NCBI GenBank assembly: GCA_013152105.1
Contig: JAADHA010000655.1
Span: 1-12,469 of the forward strand
Direction of reading: 5' to 3'
Source: Oligoflexia bacterium
Lineage (GTDB): Bacteria > Myxococcota_A > UBA796 > UBA2385
DNA length: 12,469 nucleotides
The notes below the pieces were generated by a model, which worked only from the letters and a program-made list of their open reading frames with translations, was not told the origin of the DNA and ran no database searches. The position numbers were made by a program, and so were the translations under genes. Shown one piece after another: positions 1 through 7,915 of this stretch (within the stretch, counting starts at the first letter, position 1; every line of letters starts with the position of its first letter).

Positions 1-28
1 CCTCTCCCTGTTGCAGTAGGAGCCCGTC

Positions 29-472
29 ATGCACCAATCCAAGCGCATCGCCGCCAGCTCCTTTCTCAGCGCGGGCCTGTTGCTGGTGGCCGCCGTGGGT
101 CGCGTCGCCTCGGCCGATGGCGTGGCCAGCCAGTCTCTCGAGGGCGTGGGCCTTGGCGCCATGGTGTCGGTGGCGCTGGCCATGGCCATCGTGGACGCTG
201 CCATCAAGCAATTCGGCAGCGAGGACGGCTGCAGCCGCATGCCCCTGGTCCTGTTGGGCCTGGCCGGCTTGGGCTGGGGCATGGTGCGCGTAGGACTACA
301 GGATCCCTGGATCATCCCGGCCATTGCGAGCTTGCTGTGGCTGACCATGCAGGCCGCCTTCTTCACCGAGCCCGTGGATGATCCAGAAGAAGCCGAAGCG
401 CTCAGCGATCCCCAGATCGATCCCCAGATCGATCCCCAGATCGATCCCCAGGAAGAGCAGACGGTTAGCTGA
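29..472 (+). CDS. Hypothetical polytopic membrane protein with repetitive acidic C-terminal tail
   Basis: A 147-residue protein of unrecognised family. Residues about 8-29 form a basic-then-hydrophobic leader ending in ASA, which could be a signal peptide or a first membrane segment. Three more hydrophobic stretches follow (about 42-59, 71-90 and 94-112), so it is probably an inner-membrane protein with three or four spans. The tail after residue 113 is acidic (DDPEEAEA) and ends in tandem DPQI units encoded by a 12-bp DNA repeat. The ATG is supported by AGGAG seven bases upstream. The stop lies only 2 bases from the convergent stop of the peptidase gene on the other strand. Function is unknown. 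Codon use is high-GC and consistent, so it is likely a real gene. Confidence 0.75.
   Translation: MHQSKRIAASSFLSAGLLLVAAVGRVASADGVASQSLEGVGLGAMVSVALAMAIVDAAIKQFGSEDGCSRMPLVLLGLAGLGWGMVRVGLQDPWIIPAIASLLWLTMQAAFFTEPVDDPEEAEALSDPQIDPQIDPQIDPQEEQTVS
407..451 (+). repeat. 12-bp in-frame tandem repeat (DPQI units)
   Basis: The unit GATCCCCAGATC occurs three times head to tail (407-418, 419-430, 431-442), followed by a partial fourth copy. Because it is 12 bp it adds four residues, Asp-Pro-Gln-Ile, per copy to the C-terminal tail of the small membrane protein without changing frame. Copies are identical, suggesting recent expansion by slippage. Copy number could vary between strains. Confidence 0.95.
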
Positions 473-474
473 TC

Positions 475-2169
475 TCAGGGCTTGGCGCCGGACTTTTCTT
501 CAGGCGCATCGGGCAGGGTCCACCGGTCCAGGTACTGGGCCAACGCGGTCTTGCGGTCCAGCTTGGTCAAGGCGGCGATCCGATCGGGGAAGGGGATGCT
601 GGGATCGGCGCGAACGATCTTCTCCTTGAGCAGCGGGCCGACCTTGGGGTTGCCGATCGGGTCGCCGACCTGCTCGGTGACGGCGGCGTAGAGCCAGGCT
701 TCGACCAGCCCGGCGACCATGAAGTTCTGGCTGTAGGCGGGGTAGTTCCACATGATGCTGGAGAGCAGGACCGGGTCGTAGGTCAGGCCATCTGAGGTGC
801 CCGGGGGCGTGGGTTGACCGGTGAGCGACGCGCGAACGCTGGCCGCGTAGGCGGTGACGGCCAGCAGATCGTCAGGGGTCTCGTACAGGCGCTTCTCGAC
901 CAGGGTCGCGACGATGGCGTCGCTGATCGCCATGGTCGCGCGTCCCGCCCGCCAGACCGCGAGCTTTTCCCTGAGGTCCGCAGGCAGGTCAGGCACATAG
1001 GCCGAGGTGAAGGCGGGCTCGAAGACCATGCGCTCAAAGAACTGGGCGAAGCCCTCGAACCACGGATCACGCGGTCCCCACAAGGTCGGAGAGGATGCCT
1101 GGACCGGCGACAGCATGCCCCACCAGGCCGCGTGCCCGCCTTCGTGGGCGAGCGCTTCGTATTGCCAGGTAGACCAGCGGCGATCCTGGCTGACGACGAT
1201 GGCCAGGTGCTCGGGCGGTCGGATCGGGAAGCCGTAGACACCCGGTCGGGCGTAGCGCGCGGGTTCCGTGTAGACCTGCCAGCCAAAGGTGTCGACGCCC
1301 ATGTCGTGAAAAGCGGACAGCACCCGATCCTCGGCCAGGTCGGCGTCGAAGTAGGTGTCCGCGACCTCGCGCCCCAGCTCCAGGCCCGCGGCCCGCCGCA
1401 ACAGCGGCAGGTTGGCGAAGGAGAGCGGGAGCTTCCGGCGCTTGGCGAGCTCGGCCAGGCGCGTGGACACCGCGACAAGGTGGGGCTGCACGATCTCGGT
1501 GAGGCTCTTGACCATGTCGTCGATGTCGGCGGGGCTCAGGCCTTCGCTGGCCAGCCCCAGTTCCCACCAGGTGGCGAAGCCTTCGCGTTTTGCCACCTCA
1601 TTGCGCAGCTTGACCAGGGATTTGAGGTCTTCTCCCGCGACCTGCATCCGCTGTTCGACATAGGCCGCGGCGAGCGCGTCGCGCTGTGTCTGGTCCAGCG
1701 TGTCGGCGTCGCGGCTGACCTCTGTCCAGCCGCCCGAGAGCGGGATCTCAAGGGTCTTGTCCGCGGATGTCCAGGTCCCAGCCACGCTGGCCTGTTCTTC
1801 CAGGCGGCCCAGCAGCCGGACCTCTTCGTCCTTTTCGTCTTCGGTCCATGGGCGACTGACGATCATGTCCCGCCAGTAGCCATCGGCCTTGGCCTTGGCG
1901 ATGGGGGTCGGTGGGTCGGCCCGCGTGGCGTCGATGGCCGCCTGTACCGTCTTGTCGTGGAAGAAGGCGACCCGGCGCTCTTCGGCTTGGGCCTTGCGGT
2001 GGCGCGCTTCCTTGCTGTGGACGTTCCGGGTGGTGTCCCGGTTGGAGATTCCGAGATCGACCAGGATATCGACGTAGCGATCGTCCATCTTGGCCAGGGG
2101 TTTGTTCGTGTTCTTGCAGCCAATGGACAGGAGGGCGACCAGGGCAACGATGCCGGTGCTGACGACCAC
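475..2169 (-). CDS. Lipoprotein zinc metallopeptidase, M2/M3-like (gluzincin)
   Basis: A 564-residue predicted lipoprotein. The leader is hydrophobic and ends in the lipobox LSIGC (Cys about residue 18), so the protein should be anchored in the envelope facing the periplasm or outside. The zinc site is H342-E-G-G-H346 inside ALAHEGGHAAWW, and a downstream Glu at about 372 (PWFEGFAQFFERM) is the likely third ligand; this HExxH...E spacing fits the M2/M3 peptidases. A helical segment LRNEVAKREGFATWWELGL also resembles M2 peptidases (angiotensin-converting-enzyme-like carboxydipeptidases). Length fits that family. Substrate is unknown; a role in peptide turnover is inferred. The start is a GTG preceded by a strong GAGGAGGT three bases away, and no better start is visible. 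It converges on the small membrane protein and diverges from the universal stress protein gene. Confidence 0.88.
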   Translation of the reverse strand: MVVSTGIVALVALLSIGCKNTNKPLAKMDDRYVDILVDLGISNRDTTRNVHSKEARHRKAQAEERRVAFFHDKTVQAAIDATRADPPTPIAKAKADGYWRDMIVSRPWTEDEKDEEVRLLGRLEEQASVAGTWTSADKTLEIPLSGGWTEVSRDADTLDQTQRDALAAAYVEQRMQVAGEDLKSLVKLRNEVAKREGFATWWELGLASEGLSPADIDDMVKSLTEIVQPHLVAVSTRLAELAKRRKLPLSFANLPLLRRAAGLELGREVADTYFDADLAEDRVLSAFHDMGVDTFGWQVYTEPARYARPGVYGFPIRPPEHLAIVVSQDRRWSTWQYEALAHEGGHAAWWGMLSPVQASSPTLWGPRDPWFEGFAQFFERMVFEPAFTSAYVPDLPADLREKLAVWRAGRATMAISDAIVATLVEKRLYETPDDLLAVTAYAASVRASLTGQPTPPGTSDGLTYDPVLLSSIMWNYPAYSQNFMVAGLVEAWLYAAVTEQVGDPIGNPKVGPLLKEKIVRADPSIPFPDRIAALTKLDRKTALAQYLDRWTLPDAPEEKSGAKP

Positions 2170-2466
2170 GGGACCTCCTCGTCGACTGGTTGAGCCGACC
2201 CGTGGACTCTACCGCAGGAGGGAGCGCAGGCCCGTCCTTTGGCAGCGTCAAGCTGACGCGATCAGCCCTGGGAGAGGCGCCTGTGCGCTGCCCTGCTTGG
2301 CGATGCCCGAGGGGCGAGCACTGGAGTCCAAGCCTGCATCCTGGCGGCGCGCGCCATCGCACTGGCACCGGGTGTGCTTTCTACTTCTGCTTCTGCGAGG
2401 ACTGGGCCTGGGTCGCGGAAGCGTCGCCCTTCTTGCTACGCTATCGGACCGACTGCGAGGTGTGCC
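2170..2466. promoter_or_regulatory. Divergent intergenic region between peptidase and usp genes
   Basis: These 297 bases separate two divergently transcribed genes and must hold both promoters. The only clear structure is a palindrome at 2245-2259. A TTGACG hexamer on the minus strand lies inside it (complement of 2246-2251), but no good -10 element follows at the right distance. Open frames crossing this stretch have shadow-like composition and no recognisable product. Confidence 0.45.
2245..2259. promoter_or_regulatory. Perfect inverted repeat, possible operator
   Basis: GCGTCA-agc-TGACGC is a perfect 6-bp inverted repeat with a 3-base centre. It lies 76 bases upstream of the peptidase start and about 207 upstream of the usp start. 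The size and symmetry suit a dimeric regulator, but no matching regulator is recognised, and one such palindrome is not surprising in this much sequence. Confidence 0.25.
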
Positions 2467-2928
2467 GTGATCGCTGACGTTCTGCTCGTGCCTGTGGACC
2501 TGGCGGGTCCGACCCAGCCAGTCGTCGAGATGGCGGTGCGCCTGGCCACCGCCCTGGACTGCGTGGTCACCCTGCTTCATGTGGTCCACCTGCCCATCGG
2601 TGTGCCCCCCGCCGGGGTGCTGCCCCTGGGGATGATCGACACCGAGACCGCGATCGGGGTCCTCGACGACGAAGCGGGTGCCCACCTGGTGATGCTGGCC
2701 AAAGAGTTCAGCAAAGCCGGCTTGCCCGTGTCGCATCTGATTCGCCACGGCGAACCCTGCGACACAATCATGTCGGTGGCCGAAGAGATCGGCGCCCGCC
2801 ACATCGTCATGGGTACCCACGGTCGCCGCGGCTTGGAGCGCGCCCTGCTTGGCAGCGTGGCCGAGCGCGTGGTTCGCCGCGCAGGCTGTCCCGTCACCAT
2901 CGTGAGGACCCCGCAGCGATCTGGCTGA
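2467..2928 (+). CDS. Universal stress protein, UspA family, ATP-binding type
   Basis: A single-domain 153-residue Usp. The N-terminus VIADVLLVPVDLAGPTQPVV matches the first strand and loop of the fold. The nucleotide motif G-2x-G-9x-G-S is intact: G116-T-H-G119, then G129-S130 (GTHGRRGLERALLGS), and the last strand is CPVTIVR. This places it in the ATP-binding class (like MJ0577) and not the non-binding UspA class. Such proteins are cytoplasmic and linked to survival under starvation, oxidative or other stress; the specific role here is unknown. I chose the GTG at 2467, with GAGG six bases before it, because the alternative ATG at 2374 adds 31 residues unlike any Usp. It stands alone, divergent from the peptidase gene and convergent with the ScsB/DsbD-like gene 16 bases away. 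Confidence 0.9.
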   Translation: MIADVLLVPVDLAGPTQPVVEMAVRLATALDCVVTLLHVVHLPIGVPPAGVLPLGMIDTETAIGVLDDEAGAHLVMLAKEFSKAGLPVSHLIRHGEPCDTIMSVAEEIGARHIVMGTHGRRGLERALLGSVAERVVRRAGCPVTIVRTPQRSG

Positions 2929-3741
2929 GACCCTCAAGCCACGCTCAGCTTGCCTGGCGAAGTGCGTCCGCGACCAGACCAGGCGTGATGACTTCGGGGA
3001 GCGGGATCGCCGGCCTTGAGCGGTCCGCCGGTATCACCAGATAGAAGGGCACGCCGGCCTTTCCGTAGCGCCGCAGCCAGGACGAGATCGTCTCGTCCCG
3101 CCGAGTCCAGTCGGCACGCAAGGGCACAATGCCGTTGCGCTGCATGGCCTGGCGCACTTCCTCGGTGTTCAGGACGTTCTTCTCGTTGACCTTGCAGGTC
3201 AGGCACCAGTCCGCCGTGAAGTCGATGAAGACCGGGGTCCCCTTCAGTTCGTCCAGCGCGGCCTCGCTGAAGGGCTGCCAGGGGATCTCCTGGCTGAAGT
3301 CCAGGCTTGTGGCGTCGACCAGAGCGGTCGGGTCCGTGGCGCACTCGTCGATGGCCAGGGTGGTCTTGAGCACCTCGCGACCGGTGAAGGCGGCCAGGAT
3401 CACGGCGATCGCCAGCGCGCCGACCTGTCGCCGGCCGCTGGTCGTCACACCACCGAAGCGCCCGAAGAACCAGCAACCCAGGGCGACCGCCGACAGAAAG
3501 ATGAGGAAGCCCGTGGCCCCCTCGCGCCCGGTCTGGCTGGCCACGACATCGACCAGCCACACCGTCGTGGCGATGAGCGTGAAGCCCATGAACTGCTTGA
3601 AGGTCTCCATCCAGGCGCCGGGCCGCGGCATGTAGCGGAAGAGGCCGGGGATGAAGGCGATGAGGAGAAAGGGGAAAGCCAGGCCCAAGCCCGCGAACCC
3701 AAAGAAGAGCGCGATCCCCCATGGCGGCAGGGTGAAGGCGA

Positions 3742-3750
3742 AGCGTGCCC
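3742..3750 (-). other. Frameshift site in the ScsB/DsbD-like gene
   Basis: On the minus strand the first frame reads ...CCA TTC CTG GGC ACG and the second resumes TTC GCC TTC ACC CTG. One base (C) lies between the two good frames. From memory, family members usually read PFLGTAVGFAL here, so about three residues (AVG) appear to be lost, which corresponds to an 8-base deletion more than to a one-base insertion. No slippery heptamer or other recoding signal is visible. Confidence 0.8.
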
Positions 3751-4250
3751 AGGAATGGAGCGCTGCACGGTGTCGCCAACAGGGTCGCGAAGGCACCGGT
3801 CAGGAAGTAGCCAGAGACGCCTTCCTTGTCGGATGCCTGGGACATCTTCGTCGCGCCGATGACCGGGATCTCGAAGACGCCGAAGAGGTTGAGGGCGAAG
3901 ACGAAGACGATCGTGGCCAGGGCGATGACATAGGCGGGGTATTGGAACTGGAAACCCCAGCCGACGTCCAGATCGAAGGTCTGCTTGAGGACCACGACGG
4001 CCGCCGCCAGGACCAGGAAGCTGACCACGATGCCGGCGGTGTAGGCGATGCCAGCCTTGCGTCGGTCGCTGCCCTGGATGTCGCGTTGTTCGATCAGGCT
4101 GTAGAGCTTGAGCGTGAGCACCGGCAGGACGCAGGGCATGATGTTGAGCAGCATTCCGCCCAGGAAGGCCAGGCCCAGCATGGGCAGCAGTCTGGCCTTG
4201 GAGGGCGAGGGGGGAGCGGGCATGCCACCGGTCGAGGAGGGTGCGGTGGC

Positions 4251-4291
4251 GGCAGAGGCAGAGGCAGAGGCAGAGGCAGAGGCAGAGGCAG
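4251..4291. repeat. Hexanucleotide tandem repeat coding for a Ser-Ala linker
   Basis: The unit GGCAGA is repeated almost seven times without interruption. Read on the minus strand it codes for alternating Ser and Ala, lengthening the flexible linker between the periplasmic and transmembrane domains of the ScsB/DsbD-like protein. Six-base units keep the frame, so length variation should be tolerated. Confidence 0.95.
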
Positions 4292-5372
4292 CATCGGCCA
4301 GCGCGTCATCGTCGAACAGGGGCGAGGGGTTGGGCGTGACCGTCGCGCCCTCGGCAGCGACCGGCATCGGCTGCAAAAACTCGGTCCGAATCAGCTTGTC
4401 CCCGACCTGTACCGTGAACAGGCCGCCAAAGCCGTCGACCCCGGCCTTGGGCTCGATGGCGATGCCGTCCATCGTGATCCGCACCGTACCGTCGTCGAGC
4501 TTCTTGAGGACGGGCTCACCCATGGCCATCCAGCCCGGGGTGGTGAGTGGCGTATAGAAGGGCCAGGCGCCGTGGTCCATGGCCAGCGTCAGGGGCTGGT
4601 CGCCGGTCGGCGTGAACAGCAGGGCGGCCTTGAACTCGTCGCCGGGCCGCACCGCCGAGACGTTGAAGGCACCTTGGACCGCGAAGTCCTTGACCGTCGC
4701 GTAGTCGACGGGGTGGGTCTGGTGAAAGTAGTCGAAGAGCGGGGCGTATTCGCTTGCTTCGGCCGGTTGATCTGCCGCGACGACCGGCAGGGTCAAGGTC
4801 AACTCGGCGTCGCCCGGGATGCACTGGACTTCGCACACCAGCCAGTTGGCCGTGGCCGTGGCGCCAAAGGTCGCCTGGCCCAGCGGCTGGTCTTCCGGAA
4901 CCGTGACGGTCGTGTAGAGCAGGACTTGATCTTCAAAGCCGTAGCTGATGATCCCCGACAGCTCGAGCCAGGCCGGAGCGGGGTAGGCATAGTCCGAGAA
5001 GGTTGCGCCAGGGGGGCCCTGCCACGTGATCTGGGTGGCCTTGCCGACCGCGCCGGGGCTCTTCCAGTAGGTGTGCCAATGGGGGGACTGGGCCAGGTGA
5101 ACGCCCAGACGGAACGTGTCGCCGGGGTGAACCGCCTGGCGATCAGCCAGCAGGCGCGCGTGGACCTGGTGAGGTTTTCCGTCAGGGCCTATCTTCTGGA
5201 CCGAAGCGGACGCTGGCAGCCCGGAGAAGTCGACCGCTGGCGGCGGGGTGAAGCCCGGCGGCTGGACCATATTCCCGCCGGCCCAGGCGGTCGCGACCGT
5301 CCCACAGAGCGCGATAGCGACAGCGAAGACGGCCAGCTTGAGGGCGGTCAGGGTGCTGGAAGTCGATGGCAC

Positions 5373-5551
5373 GAAGGTCTCCGGCGGGGTCGCCCAGGCG
5401 ACGGGGCAATCACTCTATCCAGACCAGATGCCTGTCAGCGCATCTTGGTGTCAGGACTCTGCGCGCTCGAAGACCTCCAGGCGCCTGCGCTGGTCGGGCG
5501 ACCAGAGGCGCTGGGCAGCATCTGGACTCCCTCTCTCTCTCTGGATCTTCT
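5373..5551. promoter_or_regulatory. Divergent intergenic region between scsB/dsbD-like and msrA genes
   Basis: These 179 bases must hold the promoters for both redox genes. They contain GGAG ahead of the minus-strand GTG start, a long imperfect hairpin at 5481-5511, and a short (CT)6 run at 5531-5542 just before msrA. No clear -35/-10 pair was recognised on either strand. Confidence 0.45.
5481..5511. promoter_or_regulatory. Long inverted repeat in the msrA upstream region
   Basis: GCGCCT (5481-5486), a 3-base bulge gcg, then CTGGTCG (5490-5496), a two-base gg centre, CGACCAG (5499-5505) and AGGCGC (5506-5511). This gives 13 base pairs in two perfect blocks. It ends 40 bases before the proposed msrA start, so it could be an operator shared by the divergent genes or a structured msrA leader. 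No poly-T follows, so it does not look like a terminator. Confidence 0.35.
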
Positions 5552-6256
5552 GTGCCTTCCCCGACCCTCGCCCTCGGCCTGCTGCTCTCTGCTGCCTGCA
5601 TGGCGGCGCCGGAGATCCAGCCAAAGACGGATCCTTCGGTCAGCTTTGGCATCGCCACGCCCGCGCCCGCCGATGGCCTGTCGGTGGCGATCTTCGCGGG
5701 AGGCTGTTTCTGGTGCATGGAGAAGCCCTTCGACCAGCTCGACGGCGTCATCTCCACCACCTCGGGCTACACCGGCGGCTCCGAGCCCGCCCCCAGCTAC
5801 CCGGATGTCAGCGGCCATCGCACCGGTCATGCCGAGGCAATGCGGGTCGTCTATGACCCGACGCGGACCAGCTACGCCCGCTTGCTTGACGTCTACTGGC
5901 ATAACGTCGACCCGATCCAGGCTGACGGCCAGTTCTGCGACCGGGGCCCGCAGTATCGGACCGGGATCTTCACCAGCGACCCGACCCAGCGCGCCTTGGC
6001 CGAGGCCAGCAAGGCCGCGCTCGGCACTCGCCTGCACGCCGAGATCGCCACCGAGATCGTCGACATCCAGCCTTTCTGGCCAGCCGAGGACTACCACCAG
6101 GACTTCTACGCGAAAAACCCAGAGCGCTACCACAGCTACCGCCTGGGCTGTGGTCGAGACAAGCGCCTGAGAACGCTCTGGGGGGCGGCCGCCGGGGTTG
6201 GCGAGGGAGACGGCTGGGTGAGCGCCGCGCTGGGGGCGGACTTGACGCGGGAGTGA
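5552..6256 (+). CDS. msrA: Peptide-methionine (S)-S-oxide reductase MsrA, predicted lipoprotein
   Basis: Reduces the S-epimer of methionine sulfoxide in oxidised proteins. The signature GGCFWCMEKPFDQLDGV carries the catalytic Cys (C52 in the 234-residue form), followed by SGYTGG, the family block QFCDRGPQYRTGIF, and YHQDFYAKNPERY. The likely resolving Cys is C200 in YRLGCGRDKRLRTLWG, a tail variant found in many proteobacterial MsrA proteins. The GTG start at 5552 gives a hydrophobic leader ending in LSAAC (C16), a lipobox, implying export and membrane anchoring. The leader lacks a basic residue and the GTG has only a weak GGA upstream, so the alternative ATG at 5600 (218 residues, cytoplasmic) cannot be excluded. 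An exported MsrA needs a periplasmic reductant, and the divergent ScsB/DsbD-like gene is a plausible partner. Its stop is 4 bases from the convergent M48 stop. Confidence 0.92.
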   Translation: MPSPTLALGLLLSAACMAAPEIQPKTDPSVSFGIATPAPADGLSVAIFAGGCFWCMEKPFDQLDGVISTTSGYTGGSEPAPSYPDVSGHRTGHAEAMRVVYDPTRTSYARLLDVYWHNVDPIQADGQFCDRGPQYRTGIFTSDPTQRALAEASKAALGTRLHAEIATEIVDIQPFWPAEDYHQDFYAKNPERYHSYRLGCGRDKRLRTLWGAAAGVGEGDGWVSAALGADLTRE

Positions 6257-6260
6257 GCGG

Positions 6261-7802
6261 TCAGGTTCCCCGCTGGCTGGCCGCGCCAGTGCTGCGTTCA
6301 CTCGGGGGCGGCTCGATCTCTCCCAGGTCCAGCTTCTCCAGGCCGGCGCTGGTGACCAACTCGACCCAGTCGGACCGAAGCAGCTTGCCCGAGCAAAGAC
6401 GAATCGGCAGGTTGATGGGCTCGATCTCCCACGCGTCCGGCTGTTCGCTGCTGTAGCAGGTGACCGGGCAGCCCGGTGGCGTGCGCACGATCCAGCCTTG
6501 CTGAGTCAGGACCGTGGCCAGGGCGCTGCCCAGGAGCGTCTGGGCGAAGCCCTGGAGTTCTTCGTCGTAGACCGAGTCGGCGTCATCGCCGAGGGCCTGG
6601 CGCGCCAGGCTGATCAGGCCGGCCGTGTCCGTGGGCATGGTCAGTGGCGTGATCCCGCTCAGGACGGCGGCGTGCGTCCAGGCCCGCTCATGCCAGATGG
6701 GCGCATAGACGGCCTGACCGACCGCTTGCCAACTCACGGGCTTCAGGCTCTGCCCCCGGTCGGAGTCTACGAAGAGATTGGCCAGGAGCTGGTGCTCGAC
6801 CAGGTCCAGGTCTGACAGCAGCTCGGTCGCCGGGCGCTCGTCTTGTGACTCACCGGCTGGCAGCTCGGCCAGCGCGGCGAGACGATCACGCAAGGCGGGG
6901 TGGGTGTCCATGCTGTCAGTCTCGCCAGACTCCAGGGCCTGGGTCAGGGCGTCGTCGATGACCTTGCGAAGTGCCGGCTGCTGCAGGAAGATGGCGAAGC
7001 CGCGGGCATAGGGGGGTCGGTAGCCCGCATCCAGGGCCGGCAGGATCTCGTTGCGAAAGTAGCCGTCATAGGCCAGACCGGCGCCGTAGACGACGGAAAG
7101 CCCCTGGGCCAGGGGGGCCGCGCCCTGGGTCCGGGCGGCCAGCCGGTCGGCAGCGATCTCTTGGGCCCGAGACACTGACAGGGTCAGGCGCAGGAACAGC
7201 CGCTGATAGGCCAGGAATGGCTTTTGCACCAAGCCGATCAGGGCGTGACGGGTCTTGCCCAGGTTACTGACTGTGCGGCCGAGCGCGGCCCGCGTCTTGT
7301 AGACCCACGGTCCGAGGGCGGTGTCGCCGCCATGGAAGTGGCCGAATTCATGGGCGATGACGGCGCGCAACTGGGCCACATCCAGCACCTGCATAAGAGG
7401 CAGGCCCAAGCCCATGACTCGGCGGCTGCCCAGGCCCATGATGCCGCCGCGCTGGGACACGAAGGCGTTGACCCCCGACACCAGGTACACCTCACGGGGC
7501 ATGGCCTGTGCGGTCTGGGCCGCGACCTCTTCCAGCACGGCGAAGAGCGCTGGGTGCTGTTGGGGCAGCAGGCGTGGTCCGGGCGCCTCGAAGCGGTCGA
7601 AACGCGGCAGGATGGACCACAGGATGAGCAGGGCAGCGACCACGCAGAGGATCGCCAGCTTGATGTGCAAGCGGCCCGCAAACTCGACCTCGGCCAAGGG
7701 CAAGGCGAGCAGGGTGCCGGCCATCGCCAGCGCGAGCAAGTAGAAGCCCAGGAAGAGGGCCACCGCCAACAGGGCGCGGGAGGTCAAGGAAGGCGTGTGC
7801 AT
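6261..7802 (-). CDS. Membrane-anchored M48 family zinc metallopeptidase
   Basis: A 513-residue integral membrane protease. Two N-terminal hydrophobic segments (about 10-36 and 47-65) anchor it. The zinc site is H151-E-F-G-H155 (AVIAHEFGHFHGGD), and the third ligand is E215 in E-I-A-A-D219, the ExxAD signature of M48 (HtpX/Ste24 clan) peptidases. A later segment DTHPALRDRLAAL matches the conserved THPxxxxRL block. The C-terminal 170 residues or so have no recognised domain and make the protein longer than HtpX (about 290). M48 proteins usually degrade or process membrane and envelope proteins; the substrate here is unknown. The ATG at 7802 has GGAG eight bases upstream and begins just before the first membrane segment. 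An in-frame ATG at 7934 would add 44 residues, including Cys-rich sequence that does not fit, and would overlap the divergent gene. Confidence 0.88.
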   Translation of the reverse strand: MHTPSLTSRALLAVALFLGFYLLALAMAGTLLALPLAEVEFAGRLHIKLAILCVVAALLILWSILPRFDRFEAPGPRLLPQQHPALFAVLEEVAAQTAQAMPREVYLVSGVNAFVSQRGGIMGLGSRRVMGLGLPLMQVLDVAQLRAVIAHEFGHFHGGDTALGPWVYKTRAALGRTVSNLGKTRHALIGLVQKPFLAYQRLFLRLTLSVSRAQEIAADRLAARTQGAAPLAQGLSVVYGAGLAYDGYFRNEILPALDAGYRPPYARGFAIFLQQPALRKVIDDALTQALESGETDSMDTHPALRDRLAALAELPAGESQDERPATELLSDLDLVEHQLLANLFVDSDRGQSLKPVSWQAVGQAVYAPIWHERAWTHAAVLSGITPLTMPTDTAGLISLARQALGDDADSVYDEELQGFAQTLLGSALATVLTQQGWIVRTPPGCPVTCYSSEQPDAWEIEPINLPIRLCSGKLLRSDWVELVTSAGLEKLDLGEIEPPPSERSTGAASQRGT

Positions 7803-7915
7803 CGCGAAGACTCCGGCGGACAGGAATGCGGGAAGGCACATCTGGCAGGTGTCGACTGCATTCAAGGAATGTTCCGCTGCAACAGCATAGCGCCTGGTGG
7901 AGGCGGGTCGGAGGA

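Larger units (their letters stand above)
2945..5372 (-). pseudogene. ScsB/DsbD-like thiol:disulfide interchange protein, frameshifted
   Basis: Inner-membrane electron carrier that would pass reducing power from cytoplasmic thioredoxin to periplasmic thiol proteins. A signal peptide (about 1-31, AWA|GG) precedes a periplasmic domain carrying C180-E-V-Q-C184 (WLVCEVQCIPG), typical of ScsB-type proteins. A Ser-Ala linker (about 361-374) follows, then the transmembrane domain with C414 (NIMPCVLPVLTLKLYS) and C536 (LLATPCSAPFLGT). At that point (3743-3749) the reading frame changes. The remaining transmembrane helices and a C-terminal thioredoxin domain (FTADWCLTCKVNEKN) lie in another frame, ending with the TGA at 2945-2947. 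The upstream frame stays open to 2934 but only as Arg/His/Pro-rich nonsense. Joined, the product would be about 810 residues, normal for the family. The start is GTG with GGAG upstream. As written it makes a product lacking the thioredoxin domain; a sequencing error is the main alternative. Confidence 0.87.

Noticed and set aside
814..2193. Long + strand open frame of 459 codons antisense to the M2/M3-like peptidase gene
   Set aside because: Composition is Gly/Asp/Arg/Val-rich without motifs, as expected of a shadow frame in high-GC coding DNA; the opposite strand has a lipobox, zinc site and strong ribosome site.
2934..3741. Continuation of the first ScsB/DsbD-like frame past the shift
   Set aside because: The translation becomes Arg/His/Pro-rich with no membrane helices, while the neighbouring frame carries the helices and the CLTC thioredoxin site.
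3742..3750. Programmed ribosomal frameshift in the ScsB/DsbD-like gene
   Set aside because: No slippery heptamer or stimulatory element was seen, and family residues appear to be missing at the junction, which fits a deletion better.
3651..6170. Open frame of 839 codons on the + strand antisense to the ScsB/DsbD-like gene and running into msrA
   Set aside because: It is antisense to a recognisable gene, then out of frame with msrA, and contains low-complexity Gly/Arg runs created by the hexanucleotide repeat.
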